Numbered from the stretch's first letter, positions 23,201-35,718 are shown. The stretch: DNA of 64,000 nucleotides from Ephemerocybe angulata (GCA_013368325.1 JAACJK010000170.1:62001-126000); one strand, 5' to 3'. Program-made: numbers and translations. Notes: a model not told the origin generated them from the letters alone.

Positions 23201-25178
23201 AGGGCATCAACGACGATGAGGTAATGCTTGGGTTTGGATGAGCCGTCGTCGGCCTTGGACCGTGATTTGCACCATGGATCGACAAGGAGTTCCTTCAGCT
23301 GGGTGGCTGGATCCTGATCAATCACGTCGAAGCTGGCGCTCACGCGCAGAGTCTCTGCGAATGCCGCGCAGCGAAGAGCCAAGTGGTACACGATGGTGGG
23401 GACGATCTGGGTGACGGTTCTCGTCTCGTCAAACAGCCGTGAGCAAAAGAAGTTCCCACCCAGCTTGATGGCATCGTCCTCGTCGCCGGTTAGCTCGAAA
23501 CGACGCGCTAACGTAAACGCAATCGTGGTCTTGCCTGAGCCTGCAGGTCCAAACAGCCAATAGATGCTGGGACACTCGGGAGATGTGTCATTGCCCCACT
23601 CCACAGCACCGCTGAGTATGTCGACCCGGGTTCCCGGTGTGCAAACGGCGCGAATCAGTGTCTCTCGGTCCTTAGCCCCAATATGATATTTATGATCAGC
23701 CCTACGCGAGGCCTTGAGACGATCCAAGAGTAGTAGCTATTGCACATGTCAGGTAACGTTCAAAGAAGGAGAACGAAGCATGCGCGAACCTTGAGATCGT
23801 TCTGAATGACGTTCACCGCCCTATATACTGCTATCCCGGTCCCGAGCTGAGGATGACGGTGAGGGCAGGTCCTTGACCGATGATCAGGGAAAGTCATATC
23901 TCGAACTGTATCCTGGCCTCATTGACGCGTTCGAATATTGCGGCAATACGCCCCTTCTCGTCCTCATGATCAAGAATCTTCCTGGCCAGCCACTCCTCAC
24001 TGAGCTGAGACAGCTTCGCAAATTCACCCTCCAAAGCGCTGAGCCGCGTTAGGTTTAAGTTCCTCAAATGGCAGCGAGTCCTACCTCTTGAATTCCATCA
24101 ACCAACTGTTCTTCTTCTCATCATACGTCGTCGGGTCATCCAGCGCTTTATCGACTATCCCCAGCTGTGCACCCGTGGAAGCGATCCGTCGCTCGACCTT
24201 GTCCATATTATCCTTCACCGCCTGAGTGGGTGTCAGTCGAGGTCACTCGAGAATCGAGCGAGGTAAGGGTGAGTCTGACGCACCGTTGTAATCTCGACGA
24301 TGGCCTTGGCCAGGCTCGAGGCCATCTTGATTGGATTTCCGTCCACGATGTCAGGCAACCTTTTCAGAAGGGTCCCCGTAAAGTTTAGCGCGACCTTCAT
24401 CGCAGAGGGTTGTGTTGGCGCGCGAGCGGGTCCACGAGGTTCAACTCCGCCATCATTGTTTCTCTCTGGAAAGCGCTTTTAAACCTGTAATACGAGGCAC
24501 GACTTTCGTAGAGGCGCACCATTCATGGGGCTCGTCCCAGGAGGAAGAGCTGCGTCGATCTCGTGATGGTCCACTCGGGTTGCGTCTATGCCCAACCATC
24601 AGTATAACGCCTGAATGCAGTGTCCTAGAAAGACCACTCACCCTGCAGCCCTGGCAAGCTGGAACTGCGGCTCTTCGAATGATTTTCGGGGAGGCCTTGA
24701 GCCGAATCTATAGGCGATGGAGGCCGTTTATACCTGCAGTATGGCACGATATTGAAAGAAGGTGTTACCGTTGATGGGAGTCTTCGCAGTAGGAGGAGCC
24801 GTTTCAATCCCTTGAAGGTCCACGCGATTCGCATCTATTCACCCATGAATACAGCGCACGAATGATATGAATGTCGCCTGCGCACCATCTAAGCCATCTA
24901 AGCCTGAGAGGCTGGTAGTCCGTTTCCTTGCAGGTACCGTCCGCAAGCCTTGAGTCAAGTCTGTAAGGCAAATTAGACCTATCCATGGAGAGATATATAG
25001 CATTCGTACCCTGCTGGGATGCAGCTCGAATAGAGACACCCATCGCCCCTCCAATGCTCGACTGCTCCTGAAGTGATGTCGTTCTACTCAGGCTAAGTTT
25101 GATCCCATTCCATTTATCCCTGAGCCAGGTTCCAAAGCTCCTGTGTCTCCTGGTGTGTTGAGCTGTCTTGGAGGCCAT
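20248..25178 (-). pseudogene. Fungal NLR: NACHT NTPase with 11 WD40 repeats (damaged)
   Basis: Sensor-type STAND NTPase of the HET-D/E and NWD group. The start is placed at 25178 (MASKTAQHTRRHRSFGTWLR). The N-terminal part is spread over small exons, then KVALNFTGTLLKRLPDIVDG and a helical region. The NACHT block (23727-22120) has P-loop GPAGSGKTTIAFTLA, Walker B LIVVDALDEIDG and ITSRSDPDL. One intron (22119-22059) leads to the WD40 block with 11 units of about 41-42 residues. Two defects are visible. The donor before the NACHT part reads AT at position 23899 where GT is expected, and read-through meets a stop. An 11-bp tandem duplication at 21325-21335 shifts the frame after the fourth WD unit. 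Either base-calling error or real decay could explain these. Such proteins act in non-self recognition and programmed cell death in fungi; the role here is inferred. Confidence 0.85.
21095..21335 (-). repeat. Perfect 123-bp WD40 tandem repeat with 11-bp duplication
   Basis: 21095-21217 and the unit beginning at 21218 are identical over about 112 bp. After that, the second unit carries an extra 11 bp (aagtcactgcc beside cagtcactgcc). Period 123 bp equals one WD unit of 41 residues. High identity between neighbouring WD units is known for fungal HET-type NLR genes. Confidence 0.9.
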
Positions 25179-25809
25179 ATCAGCGAGAGCAAGATGAAAG
25201 TAAGAAGAAAGGATGTCTAAACGCCCACATCCGTCCATGACATATCGATGGGCGGTGTTGAACATGAGGCGAAAAGACTCCGACGATTCATCCCAGCAGG
25301 CGTCGCCCAATCTGTCACATGTCACTGTTCACATCCTGAGACTGCGTTGATACGAATCTAAGCGCCCACTGTAACTGGACGAGATTACAACCTGGTATTT
25401 GTCTGCCAGTACATTTGATACCCTTTGAGATAGCCTGAGGTTCGCCTGAGAAGAGCACTAACTGAGAGGACGGCAATAAATACAATCCTGAGTCTGAAAT
25501 GGTGGCGTAAATTCATTGTGATCTCGTGAAGGTATAAACGAGGCATGTCTTCATCGACCGTCACACACCCTCGACTGCGCAGTGAACGCTGCGTCTAACG
25601 GAATTCACCCCCATATCCACTTTCCTGAATCAGTGTTGTGGTCTCACCCACCTGACACTTCGGTCGGGGCCTCGCCACTCGCGAGAGCCGCAGGGCTGTG
25701 ATGAACGCTCAATAGCAAGGTTGCGATGGGTGTAAGTTAAGCGCCCTTCACTCGAGCACAGGTAAAGCCAGATCAAGGTGCGAATAGACCAGCGCTCAAC
25801 GTTTCTACA
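25179..25809. other. Intergenic, upstream of the NLR gene
   Basis: No gene seen. It contains two AAGCGCCC words (about 25352 and 25737) of the scattered motif. The region includes the presumed NLR promoter, but no clear core element could be assigned. Confidence 0.35.
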
Positions 25810-26270
25810 TGCCTAAGAGTCCCAGTCTAAATTCGAAGAGATGTGTACGCCTCGGCCGTTAGACAGTGATACATAATACAGGACATCATTAATCGCATCA
25901 CTCCGACGGGCGCCTATTCGTTGGGAGACCTTGTTTGATTCCCGCCCAATTATAATAATATTGTTGTTCGGGGCTTTACAGGCGCCCCTTTTTACTTCAT
26001 TTGCCTGGGGGTGAGATGCACCGACGTCGACCATGGCACGAGTCATCCCGGACTCGAAATTAGATCTCGAAACGAACCTACATACGTATGACAGCCAAAC
26101 ACCGATTGGGGACACACTCCCTCCAGGATACCTAGAGACCCGTTCAGTGCAGAATGGACGCATGATCCAAGAGCTCAAGATACGATGGGGGGAGAATGGG
26201 AAGAAACAATCTAGACGAAGCACCTGGGCCAATCAATCAGCCGCAGCGAGGCTTCGAGTGCTTATAACAT
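25810..26270 (-). repeat. Dispersed repeat family, partial copy II
   Basis: The block 26125-26240 aligns with 16920-17035 and 26615-26730: ctccctcca..gatacctagagacc, then ccaagagctc and a GA-rich 'gggagaatgggaag'. Only this segment of the unit is present, followed directly by copy III. The minus-strand open frame covering it has no motif. Confidence 0.45.
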
Positions 26271-26279
26271 AACGACAAA

Positions 26280-28700
26280 GCCGGGGAGGGAGCACACGCA
26301 GATTTGGCAGACACAAACCCAGCCGCACGCCCACGCACCCCAGAATGGTTTGAATGACTCGGGGGATCAAGCCTTCAGACAGATTCTTGTGCCGCACGCA
26401 CACCGCCAGCGTACACGGGTGCATAGACGACCCATCCCCACCGTCAACGGATCGGCGACTAACGACGAAACGAGGTGCAGCGCAGTGCGCACTATCTCCC
26501 ACCAGCGTCAACATGACACCATTGGCAGCCAGAATAGAACGGATATACGGACAGCACCCCACAATCGGACGAGGGAACGAGCCTATACGCATGATAGGCA
26601 CACAGCGGCGGCAATTACACTCCCTCCAAGATATCTCGAGACCGCGAAAACCGCAACAAGGACTTGCGCTGTCCAAGAGCTCGAAAAATGGTGGAGGGAG
26701 AGTGAGAACGAGGACCAGAGATGACGCACCTGAGGCGAACCGATCGTCGATAGCGAACGATGCTTGCTGCAAAGTGAGGAGGACAATTGGAGAGAGGATC
26801 TGAATCGAATTGGGCAGTCGCGCCGCAATCGCAGTCGTTCCCGTCCACACACGCGGCTTCAAGCACAATGTGGAATGGGACGCACCGGCCACTCGAGTGC
26901 GGAGAAGTCCAGTGTGCCCTGTCGATGACGAAAAGCAGAAGGTGGCGGGCTGGAGTGTCGCGTAGGTGTCGCCTCCCCGATCCTGATTCCCAGCGTGCAT
27001 GCCCCCAACAACGCCTCCCATGTATTTTTCCCGGTCGGTATCCACCCACCCACGCCTCTCCACCTTTTCGCGCCCCGTGCCCAACGTCTCCATGTTCGCC
27101 ACCCTTCTCTCTATCAAGTTTAACGCTGGGCACGGCCCCACTGTCATCGACTCCGGAAACCGTGCGGTATATATGGCCACAAAGACTGTCGATAAGATGA
27201 GGAGTTGGTCCGGCGCTGCAGGGCGTTGTTGGTCGGCGAGTTTCGAAGGGCCTGCGAGTGCAGGTCAAGAGTGTAGGAGAGAACTTAGAAGAAGAGCAGT
27301 GGACGTGATCGGAGCTCACCCAGAGTCTGCATGTATGTACGTGCACAACGCCAACCCCTCGCTCGCGATCCAGAGGACGTTTTGAACGAGGATAGAGCCT
27401 CGAGGGAGGGAGTTGAACTGACTGAACGCACACGGCGGCAGCCTATGGGCAGGCGTAGTACACAGCGTCAGCGCATGGACATACTGACTTTTCAGTGCTG
27501 CACAACTCACCCACCCTGCCTTCAAACTCGACCCCATCTTTCACGATTTCAGTCGCAGTCGTTCCCGTCCACACACGCGGTCCCAAGCACAACGTGGATC
27601 GAGACGTAACCAATAGAATCTCGGGTAGCATGGCTTCAGTTGAGGACGCACCTGCAACTGGAGTGCGATGAACTTCCCGGCCATACGATGCCCGCTATCG
27701 GTGGCGAATATAAGAGGATGTCTCGGCGGACCGTGCGTGCACGCCGCCGACAAAACCTCCCGATCGTTCCTCGTCACCCTTCTACCCCTATAAACCTTCT
27801 TACGCCCCATCCATTCCCCATGTCTCCGCGCTCGCCACCCGTTGCTCCATCATCTCCGATGAGGGGATGAGCCGCACCATCCCTACTTATCTCTCGCTTC
27901 AAAAAGTGGACGAGCGGGGTACAGGATCGTCGGGCAGTTCGTATTGGAGATCGGCGAGGTGGGGGTACTGCGCGCCGGTCTTGGCTTGTTCACAAGCTAG
28001 GAAGCATAAGTCATCCGTGTATCCTCGGCGCCGTGGCCCAGGATGTGGTAGAGATTCCAAAAGCTTGAGCTGGATTCGACTGTCTCTGTAGCCCCTCCGT
28101 GCCTAAAGGGTCGGACATGCTCACGGAGAAGGGTGCAGACGGCGAGGTGCTTGGGCGGCAAAATAGGTGGGCATGAATGGTGGCCTTGTACGAGCTAAAC
28201 TACTCCTTCACGATGAACCACGCGGAAGATGGGACGGGTTATTCTGGGGATATTCGGTTAGCGTTATACTCGAGCGCAGTAGTACGCACCTCTTTGCAAT
28301 CTAGAATTCAACCCCGTACGAGCACCTTCCTCCGTGTGAGTATTTTCAACAGCCATTCCCATATTCTTTGCTATAGCGAGGGGTTGGTCGTTGAACAGGG
28401 CCTTGTCGTCGTCGTCGTCGTCGCCGTTGTGAACGATGATGATTTTCTTCGACGCTGCTGACTAAGGGACAAAGGCGCCGACAAACAAGCCCACACAGGC
28501 GCTTAATGCCAACCCCGGCGTACGTCGTACAATGAGGGCGGAGTGACATTAAAATGGGGTGATACAGGGAGACACATGCTTGGGGTGGATGGTTGAGAGG
28601 GCCAACCCCGCCATTTTCTTCCGAGTGCGCCCAGTCCTTTAGCGCCCGCTGACTCAGCGGCCTTTCGTCCAAACAAACGTAATGCCAGCATGATCTCAGA
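26280..28700 (-). repeat. Dispersed repeat family, copy III
   Basis: Direct copy of the unit at 16690-18510. Additional internal duplication is visible: the block 'cgttcccgtccacacacgcgg' occurs at about 26838 and again at about 27560, and 'gagggagtgtaattgc' is shared with other copies. One frame (27180-26233, 315 codons on minus) is long, but it crosses exon-like borders and has no recognisable domain. A GTC microsatellite lies at 28407-28425. It ends near the shared block 'tagcgcccgctgactcagcggcctttcgtcc' (about 28640-28670). Confidence 0.6.
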
Positions 28701-28830
28701 TCACCGGCGCTCTCCGGCTTGCTCTGAACTGGCACCCTCTGGCCCATTGTCATTGGGCTTGTAGACCTTTCGGACCCTCGAACACGACTTGCTTCCAACT
28801 AAACCATCCTTCAGCGTATACCGCGAGATT

Positions 28831-29391
28831 ATGTCTGCGTCAAGCACCAACAACACTCAGACTCGTTCCAAAGCACGCTCAGAAGCTCAGCCTAAAGCCC
28901 TCCAATCGGCTGCGGAACCTACCAATTCGCGGCCCAAGAAGGTGGCCAGAAGCAATGCAATCCCTACGAAAGGACCAAGAATACCATCGCGTACGAGGAA
29001 CGGAAAGAAAGCACCACCACGGACGAAATATCGTTGGGCAAGACCGCGCTGTTGATTGGCACCAAACGCACCTCTCGTTCTTTTCTTCTCACGGAAACGC
29101 ACGTCCGACTCGTCCATTCTGATCGCAGCGGTACCTACAAAATTACCCTTGAACATCCATGACGATCCCTGCACGTTCGTTCGACTCTTTCTTGGTCTCT
29201 CATCGCAACAAGAAGCCATCCTCGGACTCGATACGAGCGTCCAATGGACTGTCAAGGGTCTACAAAGCAGTAAAGCATGCTGTGGAGAGATTATACAGGA
29301 CAAGCCTTTGAGTCTCGATCATCGTGGTAGGCAAGAGGAAGGACATAAGAAACTTGAAGAGGGTGGGGACGAGGACGACGTACGTCAGTAA
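28831..29391 (+). pseudogene. Hypothetical basic protein frame with one internal TGA
   Basis: From an ATG at 28831 one frame runs MSASSTNNTQTRSKARSEAQ to a TGA at 29053-29055. It then continues without a break in the same frame (LAPNAPLVLFFSRKRTSDSS through a Lys/Glu-rich end) to 29391. The first part is rich in Lys, Arg, Ser and Pro and looks disordered. The stop makes this either a 74-residue protein, a nonsense-mutated gene, or chance. It is convergent with the CHAT gene and overlaps its stop codon by a few bases. No family is recognised. Confidence 0.3.
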
Positions 29392-32300
29392 CCGAAATGC
29401 ACGAACGGAATCCAAGCCAACAACGAGTGCTCAGAGTCCCCGAGGCGACCCCTCAATCGTTGGGTGGCATAATGTAACGCATGAGCAGAAAGCGCACCAT
29501 CGAAAGCAGTGCCGCAATCCCCCTTCCTCTGAGCGATGATGAAATCGTAGAAGTCAGTAGCGACCTCTTGCGCAGGCGTATCTCCGATCGACCACATCGT
29601 TGCTACGACTCGACGGTATCCCGCAGCAAGCATCCCCGCAGCGAGATGAACAGCCTCATCGGAGATCTTCTCGTCTCCCGTGCTCGTCTGACATGCAGAG
29701 AGGAAGGCGAGGTCGGCGTTCTTGAGGTTCGTCTTGAGGATGGTAGCGAGCTCGAGAGAGCCGTTATGGAAGAGGAAACGACTCTGGAGCGGCTCTGCCG
29801 CATTCTGTGCCGCATGACATGCCAGGTGGATGCTGCTGTAGTTCTGCATGCTCTCGAGACATTGATCGACAGTCATATCCCCCCCTTCGAGCTTGAGTGC
29901 ACGCACTCCGCTTCCCTTGGCCCTGTTGAAAATCGACTGCACTTCCTTCGTAGTCCCATTGATCGCGGGAGCGTCGGGGGCGCAAGGCTGATTCGTCAGG
30001 AATAGACCTGATACCTGCGTATCGATTGAGCGACGACTCTTTACTCGGTCGGTGATGGCAGTGACGGTGGGGGTATAGGATGATACGACATAGTCAAGGA
30101 CGCTCTCGGGATCTGTACCTCGATATATCCCTGCCGCATGAAGGGGAAGGAAGGACAAAGGCCCGGTTGGGCACCACCAGATCCTCGGAAATGCTTGCTC
30201 GGATGCTTCGGTCGCTTTCTGAACCCAGACTCAGTGTTAGTATCGCAAGTTGACATTATGGATTGGAATCTTACCGAAATACCGAGCACATTCAGTATCG
30301 GCTTGACTACGTCCTCCCACAGACCTTGAAGAACTCCGTGCACAGGGTGGTCTTCCTGCGGCCCTATATCTGCAGACCTCATGCCTCGTGGCAAAGACTC
30401 GTCATCTAGACCCGCACTATCTGGTGGTCCCCGAGCACGTAGGAGACGAGATTGTAGCTGAGACTTCAGATCAGCGCGGTACACGTCAGCTTTCTCGACG
30501 GAGAAATTTGGGAGGGGAATAGGGAGAGGTTCGTCCAATCCGGCCAGCAGGGCAATCGCGTCGCAACGGCTCTTATCGATATTGATAACGACAATGGGCC
30601 CTTCCTCCGGTAAATTTGCCATCAGGGAGAAACACGACAGTGGCTTGAGGAACGATTCGAAACCAGGAATAGCTCTCGTCGTTTGGAGAAGATCGTCCCA
30701 CTCTCTCGCAAGCTCCATATGGGCGCGTGCCTCAGCCTCGATGGAAATTTTCTGTGATAGCGGCATGTCGATATTGGATGAACCCCGAGACGATCCAGCT
30801 ACCTCAAGTCGATTCGAGACCTCGCTGATCCTCCTCGCAAGCGTGGCGTCACATGCTCGCAAATCGTCGAGTGGGGTACGAAGGTTGTTCAGCTGGCTCC
30901 AGACGAGGCAACGGCCTTGTTCAAGCCACTCCAAAGCCTTATCCTCTCTACCGAGGCTGCATGCGGCAGCAGCAGCCTTGAGAGCAATATCCGAGGTGTT
31001 TTGAAGTTGGCTATATCGCCCTCGGACCGTTCGATCAAGGCCTGCGAACAGAGCGAGCAAACCCAAGGCCGTGTCAAACGAGAGCAGGATCTCTGGTGAT
31101 TGGGGATACTGGTGGGTTAATAGGCTCGCCCAGGCTTGAGCTGCTTGCAGCCTAATCTCCAGAGAACCAGAAGTGGAAATGGCTGCAGCCTTGTATTGAG
31201 ATATACTTGCGTCCAAATCCTCCTTATCGAAGGTCAGGTCGAAACGGCAGCGGAGACCCCTTCCAAGGGTGCGGAGACTGGAAGGAACGTCAACATGACC
31301 TGGAGGCACGATTTCCAACGTTTCACGGGCTGCGGAGATGGATTCGGAAACGTCCGATATGTCTCCAGTCTTTTCAAATCGCATGATGAATGCGTTTGCG
31401 AGGGTGAGGAAGAAAGAATGTCGGTGAGGATGACGCGGGGGAGCAAGCTCTATCGCCCGGCGAAGCACTGGAACGGTTGTATTGAGGTCTGAGATATTGC
31501 CTGTCTGTTGAAACCGATAGATCAAGGAGCAAGCGAGGTTTTGGAGTAGATCTGGTAGTTCTGCGTGGTCTTGAGGAGTAAGATCCGCTGCTCTCTGGTG
31601 TAGCGAGACGGCCTTGTCAGCGTCGGAGAGCTTCCCACTACTTTTGTGGTGAATCACGAACGAATTTCCAAGGGTGGAGAGTCGTGCAGGGAGTTCGCGG
31701 TGATTCGGAGGAGTGAGATCTACTACCCTCTGCTTCAGCGACATGGCTTCTGCCATATCCGACGGGTCGCGAGTGAAAGTGAACCGACCCTGGAATACGT
31801 TTCCAAGGTTGGAGAGCCGCATCGGCAGTTTAGCGTCATCCTTAGGGGTGAGCTGTATCGCTCTCTGCTTCAGGGAGATGGCTTCAGCGGCTTCTGAGAT
31901 GTCTCCGGTCTGACTGAATCGAAAGTAAAACGTGTTACCAAGGTCGTCGAGGCGGGAAGGCAAATCAGGATGATAATGTGGGGTAAGCTCAATGGCTCTT
32001 TGCTGCATCGTGATGGCTTCCGTGATGTCCCCGAGGTCGCCGGTCCTGCTAAAGCGGATGCCAAACGTTGCACCAAGATGTTTGAGGTGGGCAGACAGGG
32101 CGGGATGATCCTGAGGGGTGAGCTCCACCGCTTTTCGCTGCGATACAATAGATTCAGAGATGTCCGAGAGTTCTCCAGTCCGTTGATAGCGAAGCGCCAA
32201 AAATCCACCAAGATTTTTGAGCAGATTATGCAGATGAGGATGATTAGATGGGATAAGTGAGACGGCTCTTTGTTGGACCCTGATAGATTCCGATATATCC

Positions 32301-32846
32301 GATAGTTCCCCAGTTCGCTGGAAGCGTTCGCTGAGCGAGGCTGCAAGGGTGTTGAGGAAGCTATATAGGCGAGAATCCTCCTGAGGGGTGTGATCAACCA
32401 CATTCTGTAATACCAAGATGGCTTCATGGATGTCCGAGAGCTCTCCAACCCGTACGAAGCGAGACGACAACGAGATGCCGAGAAGATTGAGGGCAGAATA
32501 GTGATTGGGATCCAACTCCGCTGCTCTCCGGGCAAGTGTAATAGCTTCAGCATTGTCACGAACATCCCCAGTCAGGTCGAAGCGCATCGAAAGCGTGGTT
32601 CCGAGTCTGAAAAGTGCACTGGGTTGACTGGCACTGCCATCTGGAATGAGAGCTAGAGCATTGCGATTTGCTGTGATGGCTTCATCAATGTCGGAGAGAC
32701 TCCCAGTATTCTCAAAACGCGTTTGGAGTGCGTCCCCGAGTATGCTGAACTGGGATGCAATACTTTCTGAAAGAAAGTCAGGAAGTGGTTCTCCTATTTG
32801 TCAAATGAAGGCACTCACCGTCGCCGCCTGGTTCCTCCGATGACAT
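29385..32846 (-). CDS. TPR-CHAT protein (caspase-like peptidase domain), 1,117 aa
   Basis: Three exons, 32846-32819, 32766-30275 and 30218-29385, sum to 1,118 codons. The N-terminal two thirds are about ten TPR-like units of roughly 50 residues with the repeated pattern 'R-x-x-T-G-(D/E)-L-S-D-I-x-E-(A/S)-I ... Q-R-A-(I/V)-x-L-T-P'. The C-terminal third is a CHAT domain (Caspase HetF Associated with TPRs) of clan CD peptidases. The His of IHLACHAAQ and the Cys of FLSACQTSTGDEKISD form the expected catalytic dyad, followed by AAGMLAAGYRRVVATMW. The TPR part probably binds a partner and the CHAT part cleaves a target. CHAT proteins are known as proteolytic effectors in bacteria and are expanded in basidiomycetes without assigned targets. 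No break is seen. Confidence 0.92.
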
Positions 32847-32948
32847 TACAAGTACTTCCGATGATAGAGTCAGTTCCATCCCGGAATCACACACCCCCAT
32901 ATTCTCACTCAGTCCTGCAGGAATTTTGGCTCTGAGCGCTGTTCGTCG

Positions 32949-33422
32949 TCAAGAAAAGTGGGAGTTCTTACTATTATCCTGTTTTATATTGGAGGTGATC
33001 ATCCTCGCTACATTCAGATGCAGGTATCCCTCGTCTCCTCCCTCCTTGCTCTTGACAATGCAGTCGATTCCCTTCACATCACTCGAGCTGTTGGGAGCTT
33101 AGCCACCATGTCGACACCCGGGTGGTACAGGTAAACGCTCACATCGAGATAAAATCACTCACTTCCCATCGCGTTGAGGAAGCGTTGGTAAGCGGGAAGC
33201 ACTTTCCCTCTGGCAACTCCGGGATTCCAAAGACCCAGAGTTCCGTCAAGTTGAGCGACGGCTTGTGGTCACCAATCTCGTCGGTGCGCTCAACGACGAT
33301 ATCTGACCAAGCGCTATGAGCCAGGTCCGTGGTAGTCGCCAACCGCTACAAGCCAAAGCGTACCTGTCATACAGATTTGGCTTCATGAAGTGCATCAGTG
33401 CTATAACCGCGATGCGCCCCAT
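32949..33422 (-). CDS. Hypothetical small gene or gene fragment
   Basis: Minus-strand exons can be joined: MGRIAVIALMHFMKPNLYD, then TDLAHSAWSDIVVERTDEIG with LTELWVFGIPELPEGK and NASSTRWE, then across a GT-AG intron SSDVKGIDCIVKSKEGGDEG and YLHLNVARMITSNI. The stop is at 32949. The amino-acid make-up is protein-like, but no family is recognised and the first join is uncertain. It lies just upstream of the CHAT gene on the same strand, so it could also be a remnant. Confidence 0.4.
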
Positions 33423-35382
33423 TGAAATTGTAGCTCACCTCTCTCCGCGTATATCGGTGTCGGTGGTGAGTGAGCTACGGTTGATATGAGCTTCAAATTA
33501 TGCATGTTAAACCGTACGAACATACTTCTGCTGCCCCATTGCGTTATTTCTCGAGGCCTCGAATCAGTGTACAGGTGGATTCAAGTGGCGTGTGGGGTAC
33601 AGAGGATCTATACCATGCTGTACGAAATGTGTTCTATGTTATATATGAATATCCCAAAATCCCACTCCATGAGACTGTCTCCGCTCGCAAATCGATCAGG
33701 AAGGTTTGGTGATTTCGGAGCTTCCATTCCAAACTCGCTGTCACTCCTCGAATGTAAAGAAGTATCTGTCTCAGTATGATTGATCGACGGGCGCCAACTC
33801 GTGCGCTTGGATATCCTTGAACCCCAGGAGGGCTTCCTGCGGAACGTCAAGACGGATTCATAATTTTTAGCTTCATCATAACTTAGCTCCACGGCGTTCC
33901 GGTCAGTCAGGGTGGCGGAATATGCACAACCCTTTGGAAAACCTTATTTGTGAAGCACAGAAACGAGGCGCTGTTAGACTCGCTTGAATAGATCAAGACG
34001 GATGCGTGTAGTGATATATTGATTAGCTCATCTTCCCCTCATGCCTTACTCTCAACCTCTGGTTCCAGCTACATGTATATTGTTTCCACTGTCAAGAGCT
34101 TGGAAGACCCTGGTACACTTAGATCGAGGCTGAACTATTCTCACTCCCAATCCAAGTGCATTACGTCACGGGCGCCTATTTTGCACCGCGGAGACCGTAT
34201 CTTTGATCACTGAGATCGATATCAGCGCCCTACGACACCGGGTACATGGTTTGTTTCGGCCTCCCAGGATTGCCGAGCGGTGGTTTCCAACTTTACGTCT
34301 AAAGCTAAAGCGCTCATCGCTGCTGGCGACTATCCGAGGGATGTACACTGCCTTCCCCTCAATCGTGTCTAGTCCCAAACTCTGTCGAGGGATTTATTTC
34401 GGCATCTACACAGTTCCACAGCGATTTATCGCCTCTACCGCGCGTATTTCTCAGTAATGGAGGCTTGAGAGCACGACCACCATTAGATGCGAATGCAAGC
34501 CGGTAAGGGGGAGGGATCCTCAGTGACCACAACGGCATCTGTGAGAAAAAAAGGTGGTATCAAGTGCCCGAAGTGGTCCCCATATATTAGGCTATACCAT
34601 TCTTGGAACCTGTTCACCAATCGCTGATACAGATTTGTAGCAGAGAATCCGAGCCTTCCTTGTTCACCGGCGTCAGCAGTGCTCCGGGTCCACGGCACGA
34701 TCGTACAGGCGTGATGCACTAGAATGTAAGCATAGTAGGGGGTGGGTCACCCCCTGTTTTGTTAGACCAAGTGCCCGGAAAACCATGAATCGTGCCGGAT
34801 TTAAATATACACACACCGTGCCCCCCTTTTATTCGGCGTCACTCAAAGGATCGGACCGAGTGAGCCTGGAGAGTTGACGGGTGCTGGGTGGGCGCCTATA
34901 ACCACCGCCGTGGGTCTACGGCGACCATTTACGGTGAATGTATTGAGCACGCATGTTAACCACGTCGAGGACACTCACGAACGTCAAATTGAAAACACAG
35001 TCAGTGAGGATAGCAGCACATTCACGGAGTACGACGCCGATAAACGGAGGAGGGAGAGTGAGAAGGAGGAAGTTATATGGCGCACCTGGGGTGAACATTG
35101 CCAGCGGCAGCAACGCTGCACATCGCGAACCGGTAGCGTGTGCACAGGGAACCATGCGGGGTGTTGTAGAACCCGCTCGTATACACCGTGGCGGCTGCGA
35201 CAACAACGTGGACGACCACCAGCACGACCTGGCGTCGGGCAGAGGGTAACTGACTTGATCGCCGGCCAATTCGCTGCTGCGTCCCACTCATATCTGTTTC
35301 TGCTGAGAACTTGGGCGCCAGTCCCGTAAGATCGAAGCGTGTACGTTGGCGGAATATTGCTAGATAGATCTTCCCGCTCATC
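33423..35382. other. Intergenic with a partial dispersed-repeat copy
   Basis: No supported gene. About 34860-35330 contains a degenerate piece of the dispersed repeat: 'gataaacggaggagggagagtgagaaggagg' followed by 'tggcgcacctggggtg' parallels 26690-26745. The rest (33430-34850) shows only short frames without motifs. Confidence 0.4.
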
Positions 35383-35454
35383 GGCCGCCTGGCGAAATGG
35401 CATCGCGTCTGACTACGAATCAGGAGATTGCAGGTTCGACCCCTGCGGTGGTCA
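35383..35454 (+). tRNA. tRNA-Arg (ACG)
   Basis: 72-nt cloverleaf. Acceptor GGCCGCC pairs with GGTGGTC (with G-T pairs), the anticodon loop CTACGAA in a 5-bp TCTGA/TCAGG-type stem gives anticodon ACG, and the T arm is GCAGG-TTCGACC-CCTGC, with discriminator A. T-rich runs follow at 35461-35475, fitting RNA polymerase III termination. No intron. The same tRNA is at 41125 and, inverted, at 58376. Confidence 0.93.
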
Positions 35455-35718
35455 ATGATATTTTTCTTCTTTTTTTGCCCAATTTAAGCGCCCAGAAACA
35501 AGACTTCACGATCAGTCGTCCGGGATTCAGGACTCACGTATCAATATTCACTTTTTTTCCGCCTGATCCACTAAAGGTGTTATATCTATATATACGATAG
35601 TCACATATTACGATTACGATTCGGTGTAGAGGAAATCTAGACTTCCTCCAGGGAGTGCCAATACCTATTCCAGTCGAGCAAGTTAGCACAACAAGCACAT
35701 TCGGACTCATTATATCCA

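Noticed and set aside
26233..27180. 315-codon minus-strand frame in dispersed repeat copy III
   Set aside because: The matching stretch in copy I is not open in the same frame, and the frame crosses apparent exon edges. Kept as repeat and not called a gene.
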